Shown: positions 1 through 8,903, counted from the stretch's first letter. The stretch is 64,000 bases of DNA from Duganella zoogloeoides (GCF_034479515.1 NZ_CP140152.1:1426001-1490000); one strand, 5' to 3'. Notes: generated from the sequence alone by a model not told the origin. Translations and numbers: made by a program.

Positions 1-654
1 ACCGGCGGCGCCGACTCGCTGTGCACGTTTACGGTGGCCGGTTTCGCGTCGCTCGAATCGGTGAGCGCGGCGCCGTGCAACCCGATGAGCGCCAACCGCC
101 ACGGCATCAATATCGGCGAGGGGGCGGCGCTGTTCCTGATGACTGCCGAGGCAGACGACGACACTTCGGTTGCCCTGATGGGCTGGGGCGAATCGTCCGA
201 CGGCCATCATATGTCCGCACCCGATCCGACCGGCGCCGGCGCCGCGCTGGCGATGACGCAGGCCTTGCAGCGTGCCGGCATTGCCGCCAGCGAGATCGAT
301 TACATCAATATGCATGGCACGGCCACGCCGCAGAACGACGCCATGGAGTCGCGCGTGATCGCTGCGCTGTTCGGCACCGAGGTGCCGGTCAGTTCGACCA
401 AACCGTTCACCGGCCACACGCTGGGCGCGGCGGCCGCCATCGAAGCGGCGCTATGCTGGCTGGTGATGCAGGACGATAACCAGCAAGGCCGTTTGCCGCC
501 GCACCTGTGGGACGGCGTGCCCGATCCCGAGCTGCCGCGCCTGAACCTGGTGGCGCCCGGCGCGGCGCTGGGCCGGCCGCTGCGGCGGGTGCTGAGCAGC
601 TCCTTCGCCTTTGGCGGCTCCAACGCGGCGCTGCTGCTGGGGCGCGTGTCATGA
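1..654 (+). CDS. Beta-ketoacyl-ACP synthase, 5'-truncated (aryl-polyene type)
   Basis: C-terminal part of a FabF-like condensing enzyme that elongates an acyl chain on an acyl carrier protein. The reading frame is open from base 1 and begins with a GGADSLC segment, so the N-terminus lies outside the window. This segment follows the active-site region of the family. The two histidine motifs are visible: NMHGTA (the HGT box) and KPFTGHTLGA (the GHT box), and the protein ends in a typical SFAFGGSNAALLLG tail. Its stop overlaps the next start in ATGA. The order ketosynthase, dehydratase, ketoreductase, ketosynthase matches the apeO-apeP-apeQ-apeR end of aryl-polyene clusters. That assignment rests on order and family, and the product is inferred. 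Confidence 0.88.
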   Translation, partial: TGGADSLCTFTVAGFASLESVSAAPCNPMSANRHGINIGEGAALFLMTAEADDDTSVALMGWGESSDGHHMSAPDPTGAGAALAMTQALQRAGIAASEIDYINMHGTATPQNDAMESRVIAALFGTEVPVSSTKPFTGHTLGAAAAIEAALCWLVMQDDNQQGRLPPHLWDGVPDPELPRLNLVAPGAALGRPLRRVLSSSFAFGGSNAALLLGRVS

Positions 655-1139
655 TGCTGCCACCGCTGCCACCGCTGCCACCGGTTCGCGACCTGCTGCC
701 GCACTCGGGCGCCATGGTGCTGCTCGACCGCGTGGTGAGCGCGGACGACGACAACCTGTGCGCCGAGGTGCGCATCCACGCCGGCAGCATGCTGGCCACC
801 GGCGACGGCGTGGGCGCCTGGGCGGGCATCGAATACATGGCGCAGGCGATTGCCGCGCACGCGGGCTGGAAAGCGCTGCGGCGCGACGAGGCGGTGAAGG
901 TCGGCTTCCTGCTTGGTTCGCGCAAATACCAGGCCGCCGTGCCGTATTTTGTACCGGGCAGCGTGCTGCGCGTGCATGTGCACCGCGTGCTGCAAGGCGA
1001 AAACGGGCTGGGCGCGTTTGACTGCAGGATCGATGCAGCCGATGCCGGTCGAGGTGCGCCGGCCCTGGCCACCGCCACGGTGACGGTGTTCCAGCCCGAT
1101 AATGTCAATCAATTTCTCGAAGATGGAAAAGCAGGATGA
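651..1139 (+). CDS. Hotdog-fold 3-hydroxyacyl-ACP dehydratase (ApeP-like)
   Basis: A 162-residue hotdog protein expected to dehydrate 3-hydroxyacyl-ACP intermediates. The start at 651 is chosen because its ATG overlaps the upstream stop (ATGA) and the family N-terminus follows: a DLLPHSGAMVLLDRV segment, the usual opening of this dehydratase family. A GIEYMAQAIAAHAG helix, the hotdog central helix, follows. The open frame extends further upstream, but that part lies inside the ketosynthase and is rejected. The gene is coupled on both sides by 4-bp overlaps. In aryl-polyene systems this subunit works as a heterodimer with a second dehydratase encoded elsewhere in the cluster. No partner is in the window. 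Confidence 0.85.
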   Translation: MMLPPLPPLPPVRDLLPHSGAMVLLDRVVSADDDNLCAEVRIHAGSMLATGDGVGAWAGIEYMAQAIAAHAGWKALRRDEAVKVGFLLGSRKYQAAVPYFVPGSVLRVHVHRVLQGENGLGAFDCRIDAADAGRGAPALATATVTVFQPDNVNQFLEDGKAG

Positions 1140-1873
1140 ATCAGAATAAGTCCATGAGCGTGCTGGTCACGGGTTCGTCGCGCGGCATTGGCAAGGCGAT
1201 CGCGCTGCGCCTGGCGCGCGACGGTTACGACGTGGTGCTCCATTGCCGCAGCCAGCGGGCCGAAGCCGACGCCGTGGCCGCCGACATCGCGGCCATGGGC
1301 CGCGCCGCCCGCGTGCTGCAGTTCGATATCGGCAACCGCGCCGCCACCGCCGCTGCGCTCGAAGCCGATATCGCGGAACACGGCTGCTACTACGGCGTGG
1401 TGTGCAACGCCGGCGTGGCCCGTGACAATGCGTTCCCCGCCATGTCGGGCGAGGACTGGGACATCGTCCTGCAAACCAATCTCGATGGCTTCTACAACGT
1501 GCTCAATCCCTTGGTCATGCCGCTGGTCCAGCGCCGCAAACCGGGGCGCATCGTCACCCTCGCGTCGGTGTCGGGACTTGTCGGTAACCGCGGACAGGTC
1601 AATTACAGCGCCGCCAAGGCCGGCATCATCGGCGCCACCAAGGCGCTGGCGCTGGAGCTGGCCAAGCGCGCCATCACCGTCAACTGCGTGGCGCCTGGGC
1701 TGATCGAGACCGACATGATCGGCGATGTGCCGCTGGACGAAGCGCTCAAGATGATTCCCGCGCGCCGCGTGGGCAAGCCGGAAGAGGTGGCTGCCGCCGT
1801 CAGTTTCCTGATCGGCGAGGAAGCGGGCTACATCACCCGCCAGGTCATCTCCGTCAACGGCGGCCTGGCATGA
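1136..1873 (+). CDS. fabG: 3-oxoacyl-ACP reductase, FabG family (ApeQ-like)
   Basis: A 245-residue short-chain dehydrogenase expected to reduce 3-oxoacyl-ACP with NADPH. The cofactor loop TGSSRGIG is at residues 12-19 and NAG at 91-93. The catalytic set is complete: N115, the serine of the TLASVSG segment, Y157 and K161 (YSAAK). The C-terminus ends in the usual ITRQVISVNGGLA. The start overlaps the dehydratase stop by 4 bp, and its own stop overlaps the next ketosynthase start (ATGA), indicating one translationally coupled unit. It is probably the pathway-specific ketoreductase of an aryl-polyene cluster rather than the housekeeping fabG, because the neighbours are not fabD, acpP or fabF. Confidence 0.88.
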   Translation: MNQNKSMSVLVTGSSRGIGKAIALRLARDGYDVVLHCRSQRAEADAVAADIAAMGRAARVLQFDIGNRAATAAALEADIAEHGCYYGVVCNAGVARDNAFPAMSGEDWDIVLQTNLDGFYNVLNPLVMPLVQRRKPGRIVTLASVSGLVGNRGQVNYSAAKAGIIGATKALALELAKRAITVNCVAPGLIETDMIGDVPLDEALKMIPARRVGKPEEVAAAVSFLIGEEAGYITRQVISVNGGLA

Positions 1874-3102
1874 GCCGCCGCGTCGCTGTCACCGGCATGG
1901 CCGGCATCAGCCCGATCGGCAACGACTGGGCCACTATCCGCGCGCGCCTGGGCGAGTACCGCAACGCCGTGGTGCGCATGGCCGACTGGGAGGACTACGA
2001 AGGCTTGAACACCCGCCTGGGCGCGCCCGCTGCGCCGTTCGAGCTCACGCCGCGCTACAACCGCAAGGCCATCCGCAGCATGGGCCGCGTCGCCTTGATG
2101 GCCACGCGCGCCAGCGAACTGGCGCTGCAAGACGCCGGCCTGCTCGAACACCCGCTGCTGCAAAGCGGCGACATGGGGGTGTCGTTCGGCTCGTCCGCCG
2201 GTACGCCAAGCGCCATCGGCGACTTTGGCCGCATGATGGAGGAGCGCACCACCAAGGGCATCAACGCCACCACGTACATCAAGATGATGTCGCACACGGC
2301 GCCGGTCAATATCGGCGTCTTCTTCGGCATCACGGGCCGGGTAATCACCACGTCGAGCGCGTGCACCTCGGGCAGCCAGGGCATCGGCTACGCCTACGAG
2401 GCGATCCGCGCCGGCAAGCAGCTGGCGATGGTGGCCGGCGGCGCCGAGGAACTGTGCGCGACCGAAGCGGCGGTATTCGACACGCTGTTTGCCACCAGCA
2501 CCCGCAACGATGCCGGCCACACCACGCCACGCCCGTTCGACGCGGGCCGCGACGGCCTGGTGATCGGCGAGGGCGCCGGCTGCCTGATTGTCGAAGACCT
2601 GGAACACGCGCAGCAGCGCGGCGCCGCCATCTATGCCGAACTGGTGGGCTTCGGCACCAACAGCGACGGCTGCCACGTCACGCAGCCGAATGCGGTCACC
2701 ATGCAAACGGCCATGCGCCTGGCGCTGCGCGACGCCGGCCTGCAACCGCACGACATCGGCTACATCAACGCCCACGGCACCGGCACCCAGCAGGGCGATA
2801 TCGCCGAATCGCAGGCCACGCTGGCGGTGTTCGGCGCGAACACGCCGATCAGTTCACTGAAAAGCTACATGGGCCACACGCTGGGCGCGTGCGGCGCGCT
2901 GGAAGCGTGGATCAGCATCGAGATGATGCGCGAGGGCTGGTTCGCGCCCACCATCAACCTCGACCAGCTGGACCCCGAGTGCGCGCAACTGGACTACATC
3001 GCCGGCGTGGGCCGTGCGCTGCAATGCGAGTATGTGATGTCGAATAACTTCGCCTTTGGCGGTATCAACACCTCCCTGATTTTCAAACGCTACGACAAAT
3101 AG
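1870..3102 (+). CDS. Beta-ketoacyl-ACP synthase (ApeR-like)
   Basis: Complete 410-residue ketosynthase with the Cys-His-His triad: C165 in TSSACTSGSQ, H302 in NAHGTGTQQGD and H336 in SYMGHTLGA. The tail carries the usual NNFAFGGINTSLIF. It should carry out decarboxylative Claisen condensation of malonyl-ACP onto a growing chain. It is the fourth gene of the coupled set and starts inside the FabG stop. The active cysteine is present, so this is not a chain-length-factor pseudo-ketosynthase. The exact position in the pathway cannot be decided from this window. Confidence 0.88.
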   Translation: MSRRVAVTGMAGISPIGNDWATIRARLGEYRNAVVRMADWEDYEGLNTRLGAPAAPFELTPRYNRKAIRSMGRVALMATRASELALQDAGLLEHPLLQSGDMGVSFGSSAGTPSAIGDFGRMMEERTTKGINATTYIKMMSHTAPVNIGVFFGITGRVITTSSACTSGSQGIGYAYEAIRAGKQLAMVAGGAEELCATEAAVFDTLFATSTRNDAGHTTPRPFDAGRDGLVIGEGAGCLIVEDLEHAQQRGAAIYAELVGFGTNSDGCHVTQPNAVTMQTAMRLALRDAGLQPHDIGYINAHGTGTQQGDIAESQATLAVFGANTPISSLKSYMGHTLGACGALEAWISIEMMREGWFAPTINLDQLDPECAQLDYIAGVGRALQCEYVMSNNFAFGGINTSLIFKRYDK

Positions 3103-3114
3103 AAAGGGTTAATC

Positions 3115-3561
3115 ATGAAAAAAATGTTTGCCATCGCCGCACTGCTGGTCGCGTCGTCCGCCACGTCGGTTAACGCATTTGCCGCCGACACCATGGTCAA
3201 GCTGCCGATCGCCGATGCGCTGGCCGCCAACAACGCCCAGCAGCGCCTGGGCGACACGGTGAAGTTTTATTTCGGCAGCCAGAAGACGCCGAAAGTCGCC
3301 ACCGTGATCGCTACCGACAAGACCAGCCAGCGTACCAACGGCTTTAACAAATCGACCGACACGGCATGCCAGTGGGTATTCCTGTCGGCGATGCTGGCGC
3401 TGCAAAAGCGCGCCAACGAACTGGGCGCCGATGCGGTGGTGAACATCGTCTCCAACTTCAAGGACCAGGAATTTTCCAGCGTGACCGAATATGAATGCGC
3501 CGACGGCGCCATCATGGCCGGCGTGGCGCTCAAGGCCGACTTCGTCAAGCTGGCCAAGTAA
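3115..3561 (+). CDS. Small secreted protein of unknown function in aryl-polyene cluster
   Basis: A 148-residue protein with a clear signal peptide (MKKMFAIAALLVASS, cleavage near VNAFAAD) and an AAGGG-type ribosome site before the ATG. The mature part has two cysteines (in DTACQW and YECADG) that could form a disulfide, and a segment NELGADAVVNIVSNFK. Databases often label similar small proteins as an excinuclease ATPase subunit, but no ATPase motif is present and the secreted character argues against that name. It sits 12 bp after the ketosynthase and just before the phosphopantetheinyl transferase, so it is probably cotranscribed. A periplasmic role is inferred; the function is unknown. Confidence 0.75.
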   Translation: MKKMFAIAALLVASSATSVNAFAADTMVKLPIADALAANNAQQRLGDTVKFYFGSQKTPKVATVIATDKTSQRTNGFNKSTDTACQWVFLSAMLALQKRANELGADAVVNIVSNFKDQEFSSVTEYECADGAIMAGVALKADFVKLAK

Positions 3562-3568
3562 GGCGTCG

Positions 3569-4180
3569 ATGACCACCGCCAGCTTGCTCATGGTCGATGC
3601 CGACGCCGTGCCCGACGCCGACCTGCCGCGCTGGCGCGAGTGGCTGGCGCCGGGCGAGCAGGCGCGTTGCCAGCGCTTTGCGCGCGCGCAGCGCCTGCGC
3701 CAGTTCGTCATCGGCCGGGTGCTGGCGCGCATGGCGTTGGGACAGGTGCTGAACGTGCCGGCGCAGGCGGTCGTCTTGGACGAGCAGGTGTCTGGCCCGC
3801 CGCTGCTCGCTGCCCCTGCGCCGGCCGTCAATGGATTCGAGGGCGGGTTTTCGATTTCGCACAGCGGCCGCTGGGTCGCTTGCGCGGTCAGCGCCCATAC
3901 CCGGCTGGGGCTCGATATCGAACTGCTCGACACCAGCCGCGATCTCGACGCGCTGGCTGCGCAGGCGTTCGATGCGCAGGAGATCGCCCGGTGGCAGGCG
4001 CTGCCCGCCGCGCAACGCGTCGATGGCTTTTATCGCTCCTGGAGTGAAAAGGAAGCGCGCTTCAAGCTGGGCGCCGAGGGCCACTGCGTGGCGATCGCGC
4101 ACGACGAGTTGTCGGTGGTGGTGTGCAGCGCGCGCCGGCTCGATGAAGCGCCCGGGATCGAGCTGGTGGTGCTGACGTGA
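3569..4180 (+). CDS. 4'-phosphopantetheinyl transferase (Sfp/AcpT type)
   Basis: A 203-residue enzyme that transfers phosphopantetheine from CoA to a conserved serine of carrier proteins. The magnesium-binding motif GLDIE is at residues 114-118 and the second signature, WSEKEARFK, at 158-166; FSISHSG upstream is also typical. The ATG at 3569 is chosen, 8 bp after the preceding stop. An in-frame ATG at 3491 would run through the 3' end of that gene. Lying at the end of the ketosynthase operon, it most likely activates the cluster's acyl carrier proteins, which lie outside the window. Confidence 0.85.
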   Translation: MTTASLLMVDADAVPDADLPRWREWLAPGEQARCQRFARAQRLRQFVIGRVLARMALGQVLNVPAQAVVLDEQVSGPPLLAAPAPAVNGFEGGFSISHSGRWVACAVSAHTRLGLDIELLDTSRDLDALAAQAFDAQEIARWQALPAAQRVDGFYRSWSEKEARFKLGAEGHCVAIAHDELSVVVCSARRLDEAPGIELVVLT

Positions 4181-4184
4181 AGCC

Positions 4185-5081
4185 TTATTGCCAGAGCCAG
4201 TTCCAGAAGCCCGGCAGTTGCGGCCGCGATGCGGCGTCGGCCACGGTGCTGGCCAATGCGGCGCGTTCGAGTTCTTCGCGGTTGTCGTAAAACGGCCTGG
4301 CCGCCAGCGGCACATCGAGTTCGCGCGCCACGTCCACCAGGATTTCGAGGTATTCCTCGAGGTGGCGCGCGGTATAGGTATTGACGTCGTGGAAGGTCAC
4401 GACCACCGGTGTGGCGCCATCGACTTCCGGCATGCGGCCGGCGGCCCAGCGCACGCGCGTCTCGGCCAGGTGCTTGAGCATATTGGCGCGCTTGTGCCAG
4501 CTCCAGTTGATGCCGTAGATCTTGCCGTCGTTGGCATTGAGGTCGGTGAGCAGCATCTGCAGGCCGTAGGCGTGATACGTGAGCAGGGTGTCGGCGTTGT
4601 AGGCCCAGAACGGCGGGCGCACCAGGGACGGCGGCACGCCGGTAATGGCCAGCAGGTCTGCCACGCCGTCCTGCATCGATTCGTCGAGCGCCTGGCCGCT
4701 CATGAAGCGGTGGTTGGAATGGAAGGTGGTGGCGCTGTGCAGGGCCACCAGGTGGCCGTCGTCGTGTTCGCGCCGGATCAGGGCGCGGCCCACGTCGGTG
4801 CCGCCGCCGTGCCATGCGCGGGTCTGGGTGAAGAAGACCGCCTTGATGCCTGGTTGCTGGCCGTTCTGCGCCAGCGTCTCGAGGATGCGCACGGTGGAGT
4901 TGCCGCTGGACGCGGCGGCCGGGCCATCGTCAAAGGAGAGCAGGAAGCGAATTGGTGCCGGTGTTGTCGTTATCGTTGTCGCTGGTGCCACAGCGTTTTG
5001 CGCAGCCGCACCCAGTCCCAGGCACGACAGTGACAGCAGGAGTGGCAAGGCAAGCAGTGTACGGATGCGGAGTACTGGCAC
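4185..5081 (-). CDS. Polysaccharide deacetylase family protein (CE4/NodB-like)
   Basis: A secreted carbohydrate deacetylase, about 298 residues from a GTG at 5081. This start gives a good signal peptide (VPVLRIRTLLALPLLLSLSC, then an Ala-rich cleavage region). The open frame continues upstream with no convincing ribosome site, so the start is uncertain. Visible NodB-fold motifs are LLSFDDGP (catalytic Asp and metal Asp), the metal-histidine region HSATTFHSNH, RPPFWAYN and VVVTFHDVNT. The expected substrate is an N-acetylated glycan in the periplasm or exopolysaccharide. Its 3' end faces the phosphopantetheinyl transferase with only 4 bp between stops. It is divergent from the methyltransferase at 5195. 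Confidence 0.82.
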   Translation of the reverse strand: MPVLRIRTLLALPLLLSLSCLGLGAAAQNAVAPATTITTTPAPIRFLLSFDDGPAAASSGNSTVRILETLAQNGQQPGIKAVFFTQTRAWHGGGTDVGRALIRREHDDGHLVALHSATTFHSNHRFMSGQALDESMQDGVADLLAITGVPPSLVRPPFWAYNADTLLTYHAYGLQMLLTDLNANDGKIYGINWSWHKRANMLKHLAETRVRWAAGRMPEVDGATPVVVTFHDVNTYTARHLEEYLEILVDVARELDVPLAARPFYDNREELERAALASTVADAASRPQLPGFWNWLWQ

Positions 5082-5194
5082 GGACGAGGGGGAGCGACCA
5101 AAGAAGGACCGCCATTGTACGTGATCGACGCGCAAGCCGTACGCGGCTGGCAGCGTAGCGAATTTCAATATCAAAACAGCCAAACAGGGAAAGT

Positions 5195-5929
5195 ATGAGC
5201 GCCAATTTACAAACGATGCAGCCGCCAGGCGACCCGCACGTGCCGGAAACGGCATTCGGCAAATGGTTTCTGCGCACCGAGACCTGGACCGTTCACGTGC
5301 TCGAACGCGCCTTGCAGGATCTCGAACGACTGATGCCTGCCACGGCTGCAACCGGCCGCCGCAGTTTCGAGGTGGTGGCGGACGTGGGCTGCGGGTACGG
5401 GCGCTCGCTGCCCAAGCTGCACCAGCGCTTTGCGCCAACGCGCCTGATCGGCATGGATATCGAGCCGGAGATGCTCGAAGCGTCGAGCAAGGAAGTGGCG
5501 GCCGCCGGCATCAACGCCGAATTCATTTGCTGCTCGAGTTCCAATATCGCGCTGCCCGACAATTCGGTGGATCTGCTGTTTTGCCACCAGACCTTCCACC
5601 ACCTGATCGACCAGAAAAAGGCCATCGAGGAATTTTTCCGCGTGCTCAAGCCGGGCGGAGTGCTGCTGTTTGCCGAGTCCACCCGCCGCTACATCCACTC
5701 GTGGATCATCCGCCTGCTGTTCGCCCACCCGATGGACGTGCAAAAAACCGCACCCGAATACCTGGCGCTGGTGCGCGCGGCCGGTTTCTCGGTGCCAGAC
5801 AGCGCGGTGTCATATCCGTTCCTGTGGTGGAGCAGGGAAGACCTGGGGCTACTGGAAACTGCCTTGCGCATCAAGCCCAAGGCGGTGCGCGAGGAAACCC
5901 TGATCAACCTGGTGGCGGTCAAGCCGTAA
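5195..5929 (+). CDS. Class I SAM-dependent methyltransferase
   Basis: A 244-residue Rossmann-fold methyltransferase. Motif I is VADVGCGYGRS near residues 62-72. The acidic residue ending strand 2 is in IGMDIEPEM, and the post-motif LPDNSVDLLFCHQTFHH and VLKPGGVLLFAE follow, typical of the UbiE/Methyltransf_11 type. The substrate is not recognisable. The ATG follows an AAAGT-rich region. The gene is followed by a strong bidirectional hairpin terminator. Aryl-polyene clusters contain a methyltransferase for the aryl head group, so a link to the upstream cluster is possible but not shown. Confidence 0.82.
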   Translation: MSANLQTMQPPGDPHVPETAFGKWFLRTETWTVHVLERALQDLERLMPATAATGRRSFEVVADVGCGYGRSLPKLHQRFAPTRLIGMDIEPEMLEASSKEVAAAGINAEFICCSSSNIALPDNSVDLLFCHQTFHHLIDQKKAIEEFFRVLKPGGVLLFAESTRRYIHSWIIRLLFAHPMDVQKTAPEYLALVRAAGFSVPDSAVSYPFLWWSREDLGLLETALRIKPKAVREETLINLVAVKP

Positions 5930-5943
5930 TCACTTTGCCCATA

Positions 5944-5983
5944 AAAAATGGCCGGGTCCCCCACAGGACCCGGCCATTTTTTT
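5944..5983. terminator. Bidirectional Rho-independent terminator
   Basis: A perfect 16-bp inverted repeat (left arm 5944-5959, right arm 5966-5981, 6-base loop) with an A-run at the left and a T-run at the right edge. It can therefore stop transcription in both directions. It lies between the converging methyltransferase and lytic transglycosylase genes. Confidence 0.93.
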
Positions 5984-5997
5984 AGGCACTCTATATA

Positions 5998-6903
5998 TTA
6001 AAGGCCAGCGATCTGCGTGTCGGCAGCCGAGGCGGCCGGTGCCGCTGGCGTTTCCGCTTTCGGCGCTGGCTTCGATTGCGCCATCACCGGGGTGATGGTT
6101 GGCACCTTTTTACCGCTCGATACCTGTTTCAGGCGTTGATACTCGGCCAGCACCTTGGCGCCGTAACCGTCATCGTGGGCGAATGCGGCTGCACCGACAT
6201 AGCTTTTCAGGCCGGCTTCCACCGAACCGCCACGGGTGACGTAATCCTTGAGGATCAGCGAGCCGACGCGGATGTTGGCGACCGGGTTGAGCGCCGCTTG
6301 CAGGCCGCCCATTTCCTGGAACCGTTCATGGTGCACCTTGGACATTACCTGCATCAGGCCTTGCGCGCCCATCGGGCTTTCCGCGAACGGGTTCAGGCCC
6401 GATTCGATGGCCATCACGGCCAGGATCAGCAGCGGGTCGAGCTTGATCTCACGGGCCGTCAGGTAGGCGGTGGACACCAGCATATTGGTGGCGTCGCCCG
6501 CCACGCGATAACGCTTGGACAGCCAGTCGGTCACCCAGCGTTGCTGCTTCTGGGTGCCCAGCAGGGCTTTCTCTTCGGCCGACAACTGGGACGAAGCGCC
6601 GGCCGCAGTCGTTGCGGCGGGCGCTGGAGCGTCCATCAGGGCCGACAGCGGTGGCGCCACCAGGCTGATCGGCTCGGCTTCAGGAACCGGGTTCAGGCTG
6701 TCGCTCAGCGATTTAGCCAGGTCGGGACGGAAAAACAATACTGCCATAACAACCAGAGCGGTCACACCAAGAATGGTCAAAGTGTGCTGGGCGGTGGTCA
6801 ACACGCCCTTGGCCGAAATGCGGGTGTTGGACAACCACGCCGCTGGCTGGCGAGCCAGGATGGTGCTGGCAAATGCGGAAGCACCGGTGAAGCGATTAAT
6901 CAT
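5998..6903 (-). CDS. Membrane-anchored lytic transglycosylase (SLT domain)
   Basis: A 301-residue murein hydrolase that cleaves the glycan strand of peptidoglycan. The start at 6903 is chosen for its GAGGGGA ribosome site. The frame stays open for another 62 codons to a TTG at 7092, which also has an AGAGG ahead of it. Order: about 35 cytoplasmic residues, one membrane segment (TILGVTALVVMAVLFF), a Pro/Ala linker, then the SLT fold with the catalytic glutamate in AVMAIESGLNPFA. The motif MGAQGLMQVM and a partially matching GS-type NPVANIRVGSLIL segment follow. The C-terminal tail is Ala/Pro rich. A strong promoter lies about 340 bp upstream, implying a long mRNA leader. Confidence 0.87.
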   Translation of the reverse strand: MINRFTGASAFASTILARQPAAWLSNTRISAKGVLTTAQHTLTILGVTALVVMAVLFFRPDLAKSLSDSLNPVPEAEPISLVAPPLSALMDAPAPAATTAAGASSQLSAEEKALLGTQKQQRWVTDWLSKRYRVAGDATNMLVSTAYLTAREIKLDPLLILAVMAIESGLNPFAESPMGAQGLMQVMSKVHHERFQEMGGLQAALNPVANIRVGSLILKDYVTRGGSVEAGLKSYVGAAAFAHDDGYGAKVLAEYQRLKQVSSGKKVPTITPVMAQSKPAPKAETPAAPAASAADTQIAGL

Positions 6904-7058
6904 AGAGTTCCCCTCTGAAATGCCGTAAAAGCGGGTCCCTGCCAGCGTATGACATAAAGAAATACGCAGCCCGTTGGGGTGCTCATGCCGTGCATCAGAA
7001 ATATCACCGTCCATCGCACTGTGGGTGCGGGCATGGACGCCGTAATTGCTTGCTTGAG

Positions 7059-7086
7059 CTGATCCCTCGCAGTGGGAGTGGATCAG
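7059..7086. other. Stable hairpin in the leader of the lytic transglycosylase gene
   Basis: CTGATCC (7059-7065) pairs with GGATCAG (7080-7086), and CTC/GAG extends the stem inside with one bulged base. The element lies between the predicted transcription start near 7242 and the gene start at 6903. No known riboswitch consensus was recognised. Apart from this hairpin and the promoter, nothing else was identified in 6904-7410. Confidence 0.45.
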
Positions 7087-7248
7087 TTGCAATACAACCT
7101 CTTTCGGGGGTAAGGCAGACGCCTTTTGAAAACACTCCTTAAAATGTCATGTGGAGCCCCGACTCCGTGAATGAATGAGCAACAACTTCGTTGGGACACT
7201 TTGCGGTCGCTACGAGCCCGGAGGCGGTGTTCTCTTCAAGTAGGGCAG

Positions 7249-7277
7249 ATTGTAGGGGCGGTATTATATCAAGTCAA
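7249..7277 (-). promoter_or_regulatory. Sigma-70 promoter driving the lytic transglycosylase transcript
   Basis: On the minus strand TTGACT (7277-7272), a 17-bp spacer and TACAAT (7254-7249) form a near-consensus promoter. The expected start is near 7242. An overlapping extended -10 (TGATATAAT) lies in the spacer region. The transcript would have a leader of about 340 nt before the ATG at 6903. Confidence 0.65.
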
Positions 7278-7410
7278 TACTAACGCAATTGAAAGCTATA
7301 ACTTTTAAATCTAGCTTTTTGCCATGTGTGCGCTAGAAAACCAATAAAATCAACCACTTGAACTGTATTTTTAAACAGTGCACCCGATTGTAAGAAAATA
7401 TTAAAAAACG

Positions 7411-8895
7411 ATGAAATATACCGATCTGCGCGATTTTCTTTCTCAGTTGCAACGAATGGACGAAATTAAGTCCATTTTGACGCCTGTTTCCCCGCATTTA
7501 GAGATGACCGAGGTCTCGGACCGCGTTTTGCGTGCCGGCGGGCCGGCCTTGCTCTTCAAAAATCCCACCGGCCACAGCATGCCGGTCTTGACAAATCTGT
7601 TTGGTACGCCGCGCCGGGTGGCGCTGGGCATGGGCGCCGACGATGTCGGCGAATTGCGCAAGATCGGCCACGTGCTGGCGCGCCTGAAGGAGCCGGAACC
7701 GCCGAAAGGTTTCAAGGATCTGATGGGCATGGGCTCGCTGGTCAAGGCAGTGTGGGACATGGCGCCGAAAGAGTTGCGCGGCGCGCCGTGCCACGACATC
7801 GTGTGGGAAGGGGCCGACGTTGACCTGGCCAAGTTGCCGATCCAGCATTGCTGGCCTGGCGACATCGCGCCGCTGATCACCTGGGGCCTGGTGATCACCA
7901 AGGGACCGAACAAAAAGCGCCAGAACCTCGGCATTTATCGCCAGCAAGTTCTGGGACCGAACAAGGTCATCATGCGCTGGCTGGCGCACCGCGGCGGCGC
8001 CCTCGATTTCCGCGAGCACGCCTTGCAGAACAAGGGCAAACCGTATCCCGTGTGCGTGGCGCTCGGCGCCGATCCCGCTACTATATTAGGGGCGGTCACG
8101 CCGGTGCCCGACAGCCTGTCGGAATACCAGTTCGCGGGCTTGCTGCGCGGCAGCCGCACCGAACTGGTCAAGGCGATCGGCAGCGAGTTGCGGGTGCCCG
8201 CCTCGGCTGAAATCGTGCTCGAAGGGCATATCTACCCGGACGAAAACCATCCGTCCGGATACGAGCATGCGCTCGAAGGTCCGTACGGCGACCATACCGG
8301 CTATTACAACGAGCAGGACAGCTTCCCGGTGTTTACCATCGACCGCATCACCATGCGCCGCGATCCGATCTACCACTCCACCTACACCGGCAAACCGCCC
8401 GACGAGCCGGCCGTGCTGGGCCTGGCCCTGAACGAGGTGTTCATTCCGCTGCTGCAAAAGCAGTTCAGCGAAATCACCGATTTCTACCTGCCGCCCGAGG
8501 GGTGCAGCTACCGCATGGCGGTGGTGCAGATCAAGAAACAGTACGCAGGCCACGCCAAGCGCGTGATGTTCGGGGTGTGGAGCTTCCTGCGCCAGTTCAT
8601 GTACACCAAGTTCATCGTGGTGGTGGACGAGGATGTGAACGTGCGCGACTGGAAAGAGGTGATCTGGGCGATTACCACCCGCGTCGATCCCACCCGCGAC
8701 ACCACCCTGGTGGACCACACGCCGATCGACTACCTCGATTTCGCCTCGCCGGTGAGCGGCCTGGGCAGCAAGATGGGCATCGACGCCACCAACAAGTGGC
8801 CGGGCGAAACCAATCGCGAATGGGGTACCACCATCACCATGACGCCGGAGGTCAAAGCGCACGTGGATGGTATTTGGCAGGAGCTGGGGCTGTAG
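7411..8895 (+). CDS. ubiD: 4-hydroxy-3-polyprenylbenzoate decarboxylase
   Basis: A 494-residue prenylated-FMN-dependent decarboxylase of ubiquinone biosynthesis, the full UbiD length. Recognised features are the N-terminal [13 protein letters not shown] opening, [17 protein letters not shown], the GIYRQQVLG segment, and the [17 protein letters not shown] region that carries the catalytic acidic residues. The C-terminal [13 protein letters not shown] is also typical. The enzyme is cytoplasmic. The start codon follows an AT-rich stretch with a weak ribosome site. It is divergent from the lytic transglycosylase. Its 3' end contains the -35 box of the following SRP RNA promoter. Confidence 0.95.
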   Translation: MKYTDLRDFLSQLQRMDEIKSILTPVSPHLEMTEVSDRVLRAGGPALLFKNPTGHSMPVLTNLFGTPRRVALGMGADDVGELRKIGHVLARLKEPEPPKGFKDLMGMGSLVKAVWDMAPKELRGAPCHDIVWEGADVDLAKLPIQHCWPGDIAPLITWGLVITKGPNKKRQNLGIYRQQVLGPNKVIMRWLAHRGGALDFREHALQNKGKPYPVCVALGADPATILGAVTPVPDSLSEYQFAGLLRGSRTELVKAIGSELRVPASAEIVLEGHIYPDENHPSGYEHALEGPYGDHTGYYNEQDSFPVFTIDRITMRRDPIYHSTYTGKPPDEPAVLGLALNEVFIPLLQKQFSEITDFYLPPEGCSYRMAVVQIKKQYAGHAKRVMFGVWSFLRQFMYTKFIVVVDEDVNVRDWKEVIWAITTRVDPTRDTTLVDHTPIDYLDFASPVSGLGSKMGIDATNKWPGETNREWGTTITMTPEVKAHVDGIWQELGL

Positions 8896-8903
8896 GTTAT
8901 AAT
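8874..8903 (+). promoter_or_regulatory. Promoter of the SRP RNA gene
   Basis: TTGGCA (8874-8879), an 18-bp spacer and a perfect TATAAT (8898-8903), with transcription expected to start at about 8910. The -35 box lies inside the last codons of ubiD. Confidence 0.75.

Noticed and set aside
6904..7240. Leader region as 6S RNA or a c-di-GMP riboswitch
   Set aside because: No conserved 6S bubble or GEMM core could be matched; only the promoter and one hairpin are supported.
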